A program made the position numbers and the translations under genes. A stretch of DNA of 64,000 nucleotides from Pedomonas sp051304405 (GTDB lineage Bacteria; Pseudomonadota; Alphaproteobacteria; Sphingomonadales; Sphingomonadaceae). Positions 11,088 through 19,628 of this stretch are shown piece after piece; the first letter of the stretch is position 1, and every line of letters begins with the position of its first letter. The notes under the pieces were generated by a model. It did no database searches. It saw nothing but the letters and a program-made list of their open reading frames with translations, and was not told the origin of the DNA. Location of the stretch: positions 310,001 to 374,000 of the forward strand of contig NZ_JBPPGG010000001.1 of NCBI RefSeq assembly GCF_051304405.1, in the 5' to 3' direction.

Positions 11088-11216
11088 GCACCAGCCTCCC
11101 CTCGCGGATCTGCGTCCATTGTGACGCATCCGGCCGGGTTGGCAAGCAGAGGGGGGCTCAACCGCCTCCGGGATCACCCGGACGCGCCGTGAGGCCGCGA
11201 TGAGGGAGGCCCGGGA

Positions 11217-12125
11217 TCAGGCCTGATGCCGGGCCGCTTCCGCCTTCACCCAGTTGACGAAGGTCTGCACCTTCTTCTGCCGCCACTGCGGCTCGGGGGC
11301 GACCAGATAGTAGCCGAACTCGACCGCGTGGCTGCTGTTGAACAGGCGCACCAGCCGCCCCGCCTCGATGTCCGCCGCCGCGATGGCCGCCTTGGCCAGC
11401 ACCACGCCCTTGCCCGCCGTCGCCGCCTCGATGGCCAGCGACGACTGGTTGAAGTGAATGCCCCGTTCCGGGTCCGGGTGATCGACGCCCGCCGCCTTCA
11501 GCCACATGGGCCAGGTGGGGCAGCCGTCGTCCATGTCGGCAGCCTCGTCATGGATCAGCGGCAGGTTCACCAGATCCGCCGCAGTCCTGATCGGGAAGCG
11601 CTCCAGCAGCGACGGCGCGCAGGCCGGATAGACATGCTCGTCCAGCAGCTTCTCGACCACCAGATCGGGGTAGTCCCCCCGCCCGAAGCGGATCGCGAGG
11701 TCGATGTTCTCCTGGCTGAAGTCCACCAGCTGCATGGCGGCGAAAATCCGCACCTGCATGTCCGGGTGGCTTTCGGCGAACCGCTCGATTCGCGGCACCA
11801 GCCACTTGGCCGCGAACGAGGGCGGCACGCTGATGGTGATGGACTTGGAGGTCTGCGCCGCCTGCAGGGTCCGCACCGCCTCCTCGAACTTGAGGAAGCC
11901 GTCGCGCAGGGCCGGCAGGGCGCGCTCGGCCTCCGGCGTCAGCGCCAGGTTGCGACCCAGCCGCTTGAACAGGATGACGCCGAGCAGATCCTCCAGCGCG
12001 CGGATGTGCTGGCCAACGGCGGCCGGCGTGACGGCAAGCTCGTCCGCCGCTTTGGTGAAGGAGAGATGGCGGGCGGCAGCGTCGAAAACGCGTAATGCAT
12101 TCAGCGGCAGATGAGTACGCTTCAT
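11217..12125 (-). CDS. LysR-family transcriptional regulator (GcvA-like)
   Basis: 302 residues. An N-terminal winged helix-turn-helix (1-65: LPLNALRVFDAAARHLSFTKAA ... TPAAVGQHIRALEDLLG) is followed by a type 2 periplasmic-binding effector domain (about 90-300). The LPLNALR start and TPAAVGQHIR are typical of the GcvA/AmpR subgroup. It is a DNA-binding regulator in the cytoplasm. No gene diverges from it immediately upstream, so its target is not indicated by context; the SPFH-NfeD genes lie downstream. Confidence 0.88.
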   Translation of the reverse strand: MKRTHLPLNALRVFDAAARHLSFTKAADELAVTPAAVGQHIRALEDLLGVILFKRLGRNLALTPEAERALPALRDGFLKFEEAVRTLQAAQTSKSITISVPPSFAAKWLVPRIERFAESHPDMQVRIFAAMQLVDFSQENIDLAIRFGRGDYPDLVVEKLLDEHVYPACAPSLLERFPIRTAADLVNLPLIHDEAADMDDGCPTWPMWLKAAGVDHPDPERGIHFNQSSLAIEAATAGKGVVLAKAAIAAADIEAGRLVRLFNSSHAVEFGYYLVAPEPQWRQKKVQTFVNWVKAEAARHQA

Positions 12126-12311
12126 GTCTCTTGGGTTAGAGCCTTTCCGCCCTCCAGTTCAACCCTTTTCGGGACGCGGCCCGGGAATTGCGGCGTCGCC
12201 CCGCCCACCCTGCGCTCACCGCGCCGCGCCCTGTCGGCAGACTTTACAACGCGCGCGCCCGCCGCGCGACGTTAACCCTGACAATCGCGGATTTCCGCCG
12301 GTCTGCGCCGA

Positions 12312-12569
12312 TTGGCCCGCTCCTTGCTTAACCTTTGGTGCAAGAGGTTGAGGAGCCGTCCCATTCTGATCCCGCCCGCCCTTCCCGCCCCGCCGTGGCA
12401 AGAACGGTTGCCGGTGTCCCGGCCGCAGCGACTGCGGACGGTGCAGCCGGTGAGCCCGGCAGACCCCGACCCTGCGCAGAACGCGCAGCGCCGGCTGGCG
12501 GCGCGCTTCGCCCTGGCGGACGGCATGGCGGCGGCCTGCAAGGGGCGGCTGCTCGACATTACGGCCTGA
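12312..12569 (+). CDS. Doubtful small ORF (85 residues)
   Basis: A forward frame starting at TTG 12312. Its C-terminal half (DPAQNAQRRLAARFALADGM) reads like an amphipathic helix rather than random antisense sequence. No recognisable domain and no convincing ribosome-binding site were found. A second TTG further in could be the start. High GC content makes chance ORFs of this size common, so it is low confidence. Confidence 0.22.
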   Translation: MARSLLNLWCKRLRSRPILIPPALPAPPWQERLPVSRPQRLRTVQPVSPADPDPAQNAQRRLAARFALADGMAAACKGRLLDITA

Positions 12570-12747
12570 AAACCACCCGCCGACTGCTTCTCCGGCGATT
12601 GCCCTCCGACGATTCCCCCCAGACGGTTGCCCCCCGTCAGCCTGATTTCCACACGCTTGATGTGCGCTTAAAAGCGCCCGCAACCGCTCGTCAGCGCTTG
12701 CTGTCGCGGGCGGTCGCCTAGGTGGATAATATTAGCAAATTAAACAA

Positions 12748-12776
12748 TTGACTAATTCGCGTCGAAATATTGTATT
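12748..12776 (+). promoter_or_regulatory. Candidate sigma-70 promoter for the EAL-like gene
   Basis: TTGACT at 12748-12753 and TGTATT at 12771-12776 are separated by 17 nt in an abruptly AT-rich stretch about 100 bp upstream of the ATG at 12880. The -10 match is imperfect. Confidence 0.35.
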
Positions 12777-12879
12777 CTACTTTCCGCATATAGTTTATAT
12801 TAGCGAGCATTCCAGTTCATGGGCGAGTTGTTGGCTCTTCCATCCAGCTGGCCGGTGCGGTCGATAACGCGGATGCTTC

Positions 12880-14325
12880 ATGGTTCCGGCTGATTTTACC
12901 AATCTTGGCAAGCGCATCCGCTCCCTGCTCTTCAAGCGGCAAGCCGAAGCCGAAGCGGCTTCCGGCCCGGCATCCTCTGGCGCGGGCGGCGCCCTCGCCC
13001 ACCTCATCAACGCCGAGGACTTCACCGAACAGTTGAGAAGCATCGCCCACGACCACGGCCAGGTTGCGGTGGGGCGTCTTCAGATTCTTGGCTTTCAGGC
13101 CATCCGCGCGCGGCTGGGGGAGCGCTGGCCCCTGATGCAGGATCGCATCCTGCAGGTCATCGAGACCTCCTTTCGCCGCCGCCTTGAGCCGCACGACGTG
13201 TTCCGGCGTCACGGCGACCTGGTCTACCTGGTGATCTTCGCCAACCTCTCGGCCGAGGAAGCGCGGGTGAAAGCCCACTTCATCGTCGAGGAAATCTGGC
13301 AGCAGCTGTTCGGCATGAGCGAGCGGGACGAAGCCATCGATGTCTCCATGCTCACCATCAACCTGGAGACCAACCAGGTGGAGGAAGTGCCAGATATCGA
13401 CACGCTGCTGAACCAGCATTTCGAGAAAGCGGCCCAGGAAGCGGTGGCGCGCCATCTCGCCAATGCCCTGCGCCCGTTGCCGCAGCCCGCCGCGCCGGCG
13501 CAGCCGACCGCGCCCACGGCGTCGCTCTCGCCCTCGTCGATGCCCGCGCCCATGCCCGCGCCCATACCCTCGTCTGCGACGGAGACGGCGAGCCAGACCG
13601 GCCTGTCCTATACGCCGCTGTGGCAAGTCCGCCGCAAGGCCGTCAGCTCGTACTACATCCGCATGTGCCTGATCGATGGCTCCAATGACGCCATCTACTA
13701 CGGCCACGATATCCTGCGGCGGGCAGCGGACCCGCGCGACACCTACGAGTTCGACCTGATGACCCTCGCCCGGGCGCAGGCCGCCGCCCAGCAGCTGAGC
13801 CAGCGCCGCGCACCCGGCGTTCTGGTCTGCCCGGTGCATTACACCACCCTCGTCAACCGCGTGGCGCGGCTGGACTATCTGGACCAGTGCGCCACGCTGT
13901 CACGCACCGCCGCCCGCCACCTCGTGCTGGAGGTGGGCGGCCTCGCCGAGGGCTTCCCGCCGCACACCGCGTTCGAGATCCGCCACTGGCTGAAACCCTA
14001 CTGCCGCGCTGTCTCCGCGCTGGTGCCGCCCACGCCCGCCGCCGTGCACAACCTGAGGGAGGCAGGCTTTTCCGCCATGGGCTTCGAGGCCCGCCAGCTT
14101 GGCCCGCCGCACCGCCTGGCAAGCGTCGCGCCAGCCTTCGCCGAGGCGGCCCACCGCCATCGCATGACCGCCTTCATCCACGGCCTCGCCACGCCCGAGG
14201 CCGTCGCGACGGCAGCCGAGGCCGGGTTCGACTTCCTCAGCGGCGACGCCATCCAGCGCCCGTTCGCCAAGATCCTCGCGCCCTATCGCCTGACGCTGGA
14301 GCAGATCATCTCTCCGGACCGCTGA
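12880..14325 (+). CDS. Degenerate GGDEF/EAL-type protein, probably catalytically inactive
   Basis: 481 residues. The N-terminal part (about 40-160: AEDFTEQLRSIAHDHGQVAVG ... VFRRHGDLVYLVIFAN) looks like a GGDEF-type nucleotide cyclase fold without the GG(D/E)EF motif. An Ala/Pro-rich linker (about 195-240) follows. The C-terminal part (about 240-475) ends in the hallmark of EAL folds (FIHGLATPEAVATAAEAGFD ... GDAI..PFA). The catalytic ExL motif and metal ligands of c-di-GMP phosphodiesterases are not visible: the region around LVLEVGGLAEG lacks them. It is probably a c-di-GMP sensor or signalling scaffold. It is the only gene of its unit; queC follows 86 nt later. Confidence 0.7.
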   Translation: MVPADFTNLGKRIRSLLFKRQAEAEAASGPASSGAGGALAHLINAEDFTEQLRSIAHDHGQVAVGRLQILGFQAIRARLGERWPLMQDRILQVIETSFRRRLEPHDVFRRHGDLVYLVIFANLSAEEARVKAHFIVEEIWQQLFGMSERDEAIDVSMLTINLETNQVEEVPDIDTLLNQHFEKAAQEAVARHLANALRPLPQPAAPAQPTAPTASLSPSSMPAPMPAPIPSSATETASQTGLSYTPLWQVRRKAVSSYYIRMCLIDGSNDAIYYGHDILRRAADPRDTYEFDLMTLARAQAAAQQLSQRRAPGVLVCPVHYTTLVNRVARLDYLDQCATLSRTAARHLVLEVGGLAEGFPPHTAFEIRHWLKPYCRAVSALVPPTPAAVHNLREAGFSAMGFEARQLGPPHRLASVAPAFAEAAHRHRMTAFIHGLATPEAVATAAEAGFDFLSGDAIQRPFAKILAPYRLTLEQIISPDR

Positions 14326-14411
14326 CGCCGCCCGCACCGCCCAAGCCCGGGCGCGCCCTCTCCTGCCTGACAGGTCTTGCCCCGGCAGCGCGCAGGGCGC
14401 ATAGGAAAGCC

Positions 14412-15110
14412 ATGACCAAATCTGCCGTTGTATTGCTGAGCGGTGGCCTGGATTCGGCCACCTGTGCCGCCATCGCCAAAAGCGAGGGCTACGACATCTA
14501 CGCGCTGACCATCGACTACAACCAGCGCCACCGGGTGGAGCTGGACTGTGCCCGCAACCTGGCGCAGGTGTTCGGCGCGAAGGGCCACGTGGAGCTGCCG
14601 GTCAACCTCTCCGCCTTTGGCGGCTCGGCGCTCACCGGCCACTTCGACGTGCCGAAGGACCGCGACGAGGCGGCGATGGCGGACGACATCCCCATCACCT
14701 ACGTGCCCGCGCGCAACACCGTGTTCCTCAGCCTGGCGCTGGGCTGGGCGGAGGTGATCGGCGCGGAGGACATCTTCATCGGCGTCAACGCGCTCGACTA
14801 CTCCGGCTACCCCGACTGCCGCCCCGGCTTCATTCGCGCCTTCGAGGCGATGGCGCTTCAGGCCACCAAGCGCGGCGTCGAGGGGGACTGGAAACTGACC
14901 ATCCACACGCCGCTCATCGAGATGACCAAGGCCGACACCATCAAGACCGGCCTTTCTCTCGGCATGGACTACGGCCTCACCTGGAGCTGCTACGACCCGA
15001 CGCCCGAGGGGCTGCACTGCGGCCACTGCGACAGCTGCAAGCTGCGCCGCAAGGGCTTCGCCGAGGCCGGCGTGCCCGACCCCACCCGCTACGCCTGCGA
15101 GCCCGCCTGA
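14412..15110 (+). CDS. queC: 7-cyano-7-deazaguanine synthase QueC
   Basis: 232 residues. The PP-loop motif LLSGGLDSATC is at about residues 9-19, the sequence then runs IDYNQRHR, and a C-terminal zinc site is made of CGHCDSCKLRRKGF. QueC converts 7-carboxy-7-deazaguanine to preQ0 using ATP and ammonia, in the queuosine pathway. The ATG at 14412 follows AGGAAAGCC. It lies 26 nt before queE on the same strand, an evident operon; queF is nearby on the other strand. Confidence 0.96.
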   Translation: MTKSAVVLLSGGLDSATCAAIAKSEGYDIYALTIDYNQRHRVELDCARNLAQVFGAKGHVELPVNLSAFGGSALTGHFDVPKDRDEAAMADDIPITYVPARNTVFLSLALGWAEVIGAEDIFIGVNALDYSGYPDCRPGFIRAFEAMALQATKRGVEGDWKLTIHTPLIEMTKADTIKTGLSLGMDYGLTWSCYDPTPEGLHCGHCDSCKLRRKGFAEAGVPDPTRYACEPA

Positions 15111-15136
15111 TCCCGCGGGCAAAGGCAAGCCGACCG

Positions 15137-15769
15137 ATGACCTACAGCGTCAAGGAACTGTTCCTCACCCTTCAGGGCGAAGGCGCGCACACCGGCCGCC
15201 GCGCGGTGTTCGTGCGCTTCTCCGGCTGCAACCTGTGGACCGGCCGCGAGGAAGACCGCGCCAGGGCCATCTGCCAGTTCTGCGACACCGACTTCGTGGG
15301 GACAGACGGCCCCGGCGGCGGCAAGTTCACGAGCCCGCAAGCCCTCGCCGACGCGGTGGAGGCCGCCTGGGGCCCCGCCCCCGGCCACCGCTACGTCGTC
15401 TGCACCGGCGGCGAGCCGCTCCTCCAGCTGGATGCGCCCCTCATCGACGCCCTCCACGCCCGCGGCTTCACCATCGCCATCGAGACCAACGGCACGCAGG
15501 AGGTGCCCGCTGGCATCGACTGGGTGTGCGTCAGCCCCAAGCTCGGTTCCGACCTCATCGTCCACAAGGGCAACGAGCTGAAACTGGTCTACCCGCAGGA
15601 AGGCGGCGACCCGGCGCAGTTCGAACACCTCGACTTCGAACACTTCTTCCTCCAGCCCATGGACGGGCCGGACCGCGCCGCCAACACCCAGGCCGCGACG
15701 GACTACTGCCTGCAACATCCCCGCTGGCGGCTGTCCCTCCAGACGCACAAGCTGATCGGGATTCCCTGA
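15137..15769 (+). CDS. queE: 7-carboxy-7-deazaguanine synthase QueE (radical SAM)
   Basis: 210 residues. The radical-SAM cluster cysteines are arranged as CNLWTG...ICQFC, giving C-x14-C-x2-C instead of the usual C-x3-C-x2-C; a subset of QueE enzymes has this enlarged loop. Other marks are FLTLQGEGAHTGRRAVFVRF at the N-terminus and CTGGEPLLQLD. It converts 6-carboxytetrahydropterin to 7-carboxy-7-deazaguanine using SAM and Mg2+. It is co-transcribed with queC. No queD is in the window. Confidence 0.95.
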   Translation: MTYSVKELFLTLQGEGAHTGRRAVFVRFSGCNLWTGREEDRARAICQFCDTDFVGTDGPGGGKFTSPQALADAVEAAWGPAPGHRYVVCTGGEPLLQLDAPLIDALHARGFTIAIETNGTQEVPAGIDWVCVSPKLGSDLIVHKGNELKLVYPQEGGDPAQFEHLDFEHFFLQPMDGPDRAANTQAATDYCLQHPRWRLSLQTHKLIGIP

Positions 15770-15810
15770 GGGTTTCCCCGGGTTCTCGTTTTTTGATTTT
15801 TCAGGGTTTT

Positions 15811-15870
15811 CTTTTGCAGGAGGGGCTCACCCCTCCTGCACCTCCCTTTCATTGAGGGCCGCGCTTGCCA
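15811..15870. repeat. Double-hairpin element copy B, left half
   Basis: The hairpin GCAGGAGGGG-ctca-CCCCTCCTGC (15816-15839) is followed by the left inner arm ACCTCCCTTTCATTG-AGGGCCGCGC. Its inverted partner lies about 600 bp away at 16440-16502, with a small membrane-protein gene in between. It sits 46 nt past the queE stop and may act as the queCE terminator. Confidence 0.7.
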
Positions 15871-16074
15871 TCACCGGAAATTCTCATCCGACCTGTTGCG
15901 CGGGCATTCTGTTCTTGCCAAGGTTGCATGCTCGCTATTGAAGACATTCGTGAATCTGCAACAGTATCCAGTGCAACACAATCAACGAACGCACAGAATT
16001 AATTTTGCAGCATTATTCCCAACATTGAAACAGGACCCGGCCTCTCGTATTGAGACAAATGCAGGGGGAAATTG
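15871..16074. other. AT-richer stretch upstream of the small membrane-protein gene
   Basis: Composition drops well below the surrounding genes (runs such as AATTAATTTTGCAGCATTA). It presumably holds the promoter of the gene starting at 16075. A 60-codon open frame at 15896-16078 has no features supporting it. Confidence 0.5.
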
Positions 16075-16416
16075 GTGAAATTCTACTTATGTGTGCGGCG
16101 CTGGGTTGATTGGCTATGGGCAAGCCACAACTATAGACGCAGGAGCGCTGTCTTGTTCCCCATTGGCGTCCCCTTTTTACTAATGGCGTATCTTGAAGAT
16201 CGGCCGTCGTGGCTTTGGTGGCTGGCCGCAGGATGGGGCATTGCCTGGCTCGCCTTCATCATATGGCGAGGGGCACGTATCGCAGGTGCCAAAGACCTCA
16301 CTTATGATCGCAAGACCAAATTCGAACTGGCAGAAGAATACTGGCCAACCGAAAGCGCCACAAAGACCAAGCTGAACAGGCAAAAGAAGCGCAGGGCCCA
16401 GCGCAAAACTGCCTGA
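16075..16416 (+). CDS. Small membrane protein of unknown function
   Basis: 113 residues from GTG 16075, which has GGGGGA 5 nt upstream; a TTG just before it is an alternative. Two hydrophobic helices (VLFPIGVPFLLMAYL, about 28-42; WLWWLAAGWGIAWLAFIIW, about 47-65) are followed by a charged cytoplasmic-type tail ending in a Lys/Arg cluster (KKRRAQRKTA). No family is recognised. It lies alone between the two halves of a double-hairpin element and in lower-GC sequence than its neighbours, which suggests acquired cargo. Confidence 0.6.
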   Translation: MKFYLCVRRWVDWLWASHNYRRRSAVLFPIGVPFLLMAYLEDRPSWLWWLAAGWGIAWLAFIIWRGARIAGAKDLTYDRKTKFELAEEYWPTESATKTKLNRQKKRRAQRKTA

Positions 16417-16439
16417 CTTGTTTTACGGGCAAGCGCGCA

Positions 16440-16502
16440 CCGGAAACACGGCCGAAAAAAAGAATAGGAGTGCAGAGGGTCCGAGACCCTCTGCAAAAAA
16501 AA
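16440..16502. repeat. Double-hairpin element copy B, right half
   Basis: The right inner arm ACGGCCGAAAAAAAGAATAG, completed by GAGT, precedes the hairpin GCAGAGGGTC-cga-GACCCTCTGC (16472-16494) and eight A residues. It is inverted relative to the left half at 15811. It lies just before the reverse-strand queF stop and can terminate transcription from either side. Confidence 0.75.
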
Positions 16503-16540
16503 TCAAACTGATTTAAAAAACAAACCCCGAGCGGGATGGC

Positions 16541-16999
16541 TTACCCCCGGCCGCGATACCCTGGCACGCCCTGTTCGGGCACCCAGACGTCGGCGGGGGC
16601 GGGGCCGGTTTGCCAGAACACGTCGATGGGGATGCCGCCGCGCGGATACCAGTAGCCGCCGATGCGCAGCCATTTGGGTTTCATTTCCGTGGCGAGGCGT
16701 TCACCGATGCCGACGGTGCAATCTTCGTGGAAGGCGCGGTGGTTGCGGAAACTGTGGAGGAACAGCTTGAGGGACTTGCTTTCCACGATGGTCTCGTCGG
16801 GGATGTAATCGATGACGAGGTGGGCGAAGTCCGGCTGTCCGGTCACCGGGCAGAGCGAGGTGAATTCCGGGCAGGTGAAGCGCACCAGGTAGTTGCGCCC
16901 CTTCCGGGGGTTGGGCACATAGTCGAGCCGCGCCTCCTCGGGGGAATTGGGAAGCGGGGTCTGCTTGCCGAGCTGGGTGGTTTCGAAAGGTGTCGTCAT
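16541..16999 (-). CDS. queF: NADPH-dependent 7-cyano-7-deazaguanine reductase QueF (type I)
   Basis: 152 residues, the short cytosolic form. Marks are FTCPEFTSLCPVTGQPDFA with the catalytic cysteine (LCPVTGQPD) and ESKSLKLFLHSFRNH with the QueF signature. It reduces preQ0 to preQ1, the step after QueC in queuosine synthesis. It is convergent with queCE but separated by the element B interval. The ATG at 16999 is preceded by AAGG. Confidence 0.96.
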   Translation of the reverse strand: MTTPFETTQLGKQTPLPNSPEEARLDYVPNPRKGRNYLVRFTCPEFTSLCPVTGQPDFAHLVIDYIPDETIVESKSLKLFLHSFRNHRAFHEDCTVGIGERLATEMKPKWLRIGGYWYPRGGIPIDVFWQTGPAPADVWVPEQGVPGYRGRG

Positions 17000-17105
17000 G
17001 GCCTTCGCTTAATCCCCTGCGCGCATCCGGTCAAATGCCCGCGCGGGGGCCCCGCGCCCGGCCGCCCTGGCGTCGAGACGGATGCTCCGCCGCATGACCC
17101 GATTG

Positions 17106-17126
17106 TCAACAATGTAAAAATGTTGA
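17106..17126. promoter_or_regulatory. Inverted repeat between queF and sseA
   Basis: TCAACA (17106-17111) and TGTTGA (17121-17126) form a 6-bp inverted repeat with an A-rich centre in the AT-rich divergent promoter region of queF and sseA. It could be an operator; no regulator is implied by context. Confidence 0.3.
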
Positions 17127-17255
17127 GTCAATCATGTCGATCATCCGACCTTAATTCGCGTTCGTCCGGAGTGAAATCCTTGTATGCATAGGGGTGTCGG
17201 CCTTGCAGTGTTGTCTGTGGGCCTGTGAATTCAACCCGGCACGAGGAGACCCGGC

Positions 17256-18095
17256 ATGGACGCTTTGGTGAGCACCGAATGGCTGGCGGGCGAGCTTGGC
17301 GCGAACGACCTGCGGATCGTGGACGCCAGCTGGCATATGCCGGCCGAGAACCGCAACGCCCGCGCGGAGTTTGAGGCGGCGCACATTCCGGGCGCGGTGT
17401 TCTTCGACATCGACGAGATCGCGGACACCTCCAGCCCGCTGCCCCACATGCTCCCCTCGCCCGAGAAGTTCGCCAGCCGCGCGCAGGCGCTGGGGCTGGG
17501 CGACGGCAGCCGCATCGTGGTCTACGACAATTCGGATCTGCGCTCGTCCGCCCGTGCGTGGTGGATGTTGCGGGTGTTCGGCGCGCATCGCGTCGCCATT
17601 CTCGACGGCGGCTTCCAGAAATGGCAGGCGGAGGGTCGCCCTGTCGAGTCCGGCAAGCCGGTGGTGCGTCATCGCCACTTCACCCCGTGGGAGGACCGCA
17701 GCGCCGTCCGCACCCTGGAGCAGATGAAGGCCAACCTCACCACCAAGGCCGAGCAGGTGCTGGACGCCCGCTCCGCCAGCCGCTTTGCCGGTGCCGAGCC
17801 CGAGCCGCGCCCCGGCCTCCGGGCGGGGCACATCCCGGGCGCGCGCAATCTGCCCTACCGGCAGCTGCTGGCCGAGGACGGCACCTTCAAGCGCGGCGAG
17901 GACCTGCGTGCTGCCTTCGAGCAGGCGGGCATCGACCTCTCCCGCCCGGTCGTCACCACCTGCGGCTCGGGAATTACGGCGGCGGTGCTGGCCTTCGGGC
18001 TGCATCTACTTGGCCATGACAAGGTTGCGCTCTATGACGGGTCGTGGACCGAGTGGGGCAGTCAGCCCGACACCCCCGTTGTAACAGGCGCATGA
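17256..18095 (+). CDS. sseA: 3-mercaptopyruvate/thiosulfate sulfurtransferase
   Basis: 279 residues with two rhodanese domains (about 5-135, inactive; about 160-275, catalytic). The active-site loop TTCGSGITA carries the catalytic cysteine near residue 236; the CGSG(V/I)T form is typical of 3-mercaptopyruvate sulfurtransferases. DARSASRF and GHIPGARNLP are standard rhodanese signatures. It transfers sulfane sulfur from mercaptopyruvate to thiophilic acceptors in the cytoplasm. Its stop lies 4 nt before the metC start, so the two are translationally coupled in sulfur amino acid metabolism. Confidence 0.93.
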   Translation: MDALVSTEWLAGELGANDLRIVDASWHMPAENRNARAEFEAAHIPGAVFFDIDEIADTSSPLPHMLPSPEKFASRAQALGLGDGSRIVVYDNSDLRSSARAWWMLRVFGAHRVAILDGGFQKWQAEGRPVESGKPVVRHRHFTPWEDRSAVRTLEQMKANLTTKAEQVLDARSASRFAGAEPEPRPGLRAGHIPGARNLPYRQLLAEDGTFKRGEDLRAAFEQAGIDLSRPVVTTCGSGITAAVLAFGLHLLGHDKVALYDGSWTEWGSQPDTPVVTGA

Positions 18096-18099
18096 GAGC

Positions 18100-19326
18100 A
18101 TGACGGACAAGACGGCAGCACACCGAACTGCAACCAGACCAGAGACCAGGGTGATCGAGGGCGGCCGCCGCCCCGAGTGGACCCACGGCGTGGTGAACCC
18201 GCCAGTTTATCACGCCTCCACCTGCGTCTTCCCGACGCTTGCCGCGTTCGATGCTGCCCTGCGCAACCCCGCCGCCGGGCTGTTCTACGGCCGCCATGGC
18301 ACGCCCACCACCTGGGCGCTGGAGGAAGCGCTCACCAGCCTTGAGCCGGGGGCCTTTGGCACCCGGCTGTTTCCTTCGGGCGTTGCCGCCATTGCCACTG
18401 CGCTGTTCGCAACGCTGAAGGGCGGCGGCAACGACCATATCCTGATGGTGGACAGCGTCTACGAGCCCACCCGCCACTTCTGCGACAAGATGCTGGCCCA
18501 GCTCGGCGTCGAGACCACCTACTACGACCCCACCATCGGCGCGGACATCGCCGCGCTGATCCGCCCCAACACCCGCGCGGTGTTTGTGGAGTCGCCGGGC
18601 TCGCTCACCTTCGAGGTGCAGGACATCCCCGCCATCGCCGAGGTTGCCCATGCCCACGGCGCGGCGGTCCTTCTCGACAACACCTGGGCGACGCCGCTGT
18701 ATCTCCCGTCCCTTTCGCTGGGCGTGGACATGTCCATCCAGTCCCTCACCAAGTATGTGGGCGGCCACTCGGACGTGATGATGGGCGCGGTCACCGCCAA
18801 CGAGCGCTGGTACGGCCCGCTCAAGTCCACCGCCGCCCAGCTCGGCCACTGCGTCGGGCCGGACGACGCCATGCTTGCCCTGCGCGGCCTGCGCACCCTG
18901 CCCGTGCGGCTGGAGCGCCACCAGGCCAGCGGCCTCAAGGTGGCGCAGTGGCTGGCCGGGCACCCGCTGGTGGAGCGGGTCATCCACCCCGCCCTGCCCG
19001 GCTGCCCGGGCCACGAGCTCTGGAAGCGCGACTTCAAGGGCGCGACCGGCCTGTTCGCCGTGGTGCTGAACCGGGGTCAGCGCGCGGACCTCGCCGCGAT
19101 GGTGGACCACATGCACCACTTCAAGATGGGCTTCTCCTGGGGCGGCTACGAAAGCCTGATCCTGCCCATCAATCCGGCCTCCATCCGCACCGCCACCCGC
19201 TGGCACACCGACCACCCCATGCTGCGCCTCCACATCGGCCTCGAGGACCCGGACGACCTCATCGCCGACCTCGCCCAGGGCCTGGAACGCTACGCCGCCG
19301 CCACGGCGAAGAACCCGATCGCCTGA
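18100..19326 (+). CDS. metC: Cystathionine beta-lyase (PLP enzyme)
   Basis: 408 residues of the Cys/Met metabolism PLP family. The PLP lysine lies in MSIQSLTKYVGGHSD, phosphate-binding and substrate residues are in FYGRHGTPT, and LLDNTWATPLY is present. The MGAVTAN and GFSWGGYESL segments favour the MetC (cystathionine beta-lyase) subfamily. It cleaves cystathionine to homocysteine, pyruvate and ammonia. It starts 4 nt after sseA, so the pair may also handle cysteine desulfuration. Confidence 0.92.
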   Translation: MTDKTAAHRTATRPETRVIEGGRRPEWTHGVVNPPVYHASTCVFPTLAAFDAALRNPAAGLFYGRHGTPTTWALEEALTSLEPGAFGTRLFPSGVAAIATALFATLKGGGNDHILMVDSVYEPTRHFCDKMLAQLGVETTYYDPTIGADIAALIRPNTRAVFVESPGSLTFEVQDIPAIAEVAHAHGAAVLLDNTWATPLYLPSLSLGVDMSIQSLTKYVGGHSDVMMGAVTANERWYGPLKSTAAQLGHCVGPDDAMLALRGLRTLPVRLERHQASGLKVAQWLAGHPLVERVIHPALPGCPGHELWKRDFKGATGLFAVVLNRGQRADLAAMVDHMHHFKMGFSWGGYESLILPINPASIRTATRWHTDHPMLRLHIGLEDPDDLIADLAQGLERYAAATAKNPIA

Positions 19327-19342
19327 GTTGCAGGACTGTTGA

Positions 19343-19373
19343 GGGAGAAGGAGCCATGGCAGCACCTTCTCCC
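19343..19373 (+). terminator. Hairpin downstream of metC
   Basis: GGGAGAAGG and CCTTCTCCC form a perfect 9-bp stem with a 13-nt loop, 17 nt past the metC stop. No U-tract follows, so termination strength is uncertain. Confidence 0.4.
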
Positions 19374-19628
19374 GAATCCCGTTACACTGCGGAATCCCTC
19401 TCCATGACCACCTCAACGAAATCAGAATAGCCTCCAGCACAGGCCCGCAAAGAGAGCAGGCATGAGCCTAAAGGCGAACAATGGCTTCAAATAAAATAAT
19501 TTTATCTAGCAATATTACTTAGTAAGAAGCAAAATATCCGGAAAATGGATAATTAAAGTTGAATTAACCAAGAATAATTAGCAGTATGGAGCAGTGTATA
19601 AATCTAATTCTTGTTAGATGTTTCCCAA
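19374..19628. other. AT-rich intergenic sequence before the scaffold gap
   Basis: Strikingly low GC compared with the rest of the window, with runs such as AAATAAAATAATTTTATC. No open reading frame or RNA gene was seen. It may be the upstream region of the PEP-CTERM gene, but the gap breaks continuity. Confidence 0.5.

Larger units (their letters stand above)
12126..12879. other. 754-bp region with no secure gene
   Basis: It lies between a reverse LysR gene and a forward EAL-like gene. The first 600 bp are GC-rich. The last 150 bp (12720-12810) turn sharply AT-rich and hold a candidate promoter. One small forward ORF (12312-12569) is listed separately as doubtful. No RNA gene or repeat was seen. 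Confidence 0.6.

Noticed and set aside
14326..14411. preQ1 riboswitch before queC
   Set aside because: The 86-bp gap has no preQ1-type hairpin plus A-rich tail.
15896..16078. 60-codon forward ORF before the small membrane-protein gene
   Set aside because: No ribosome site, no recognisable pattern, AT-rich noncoding appearance.
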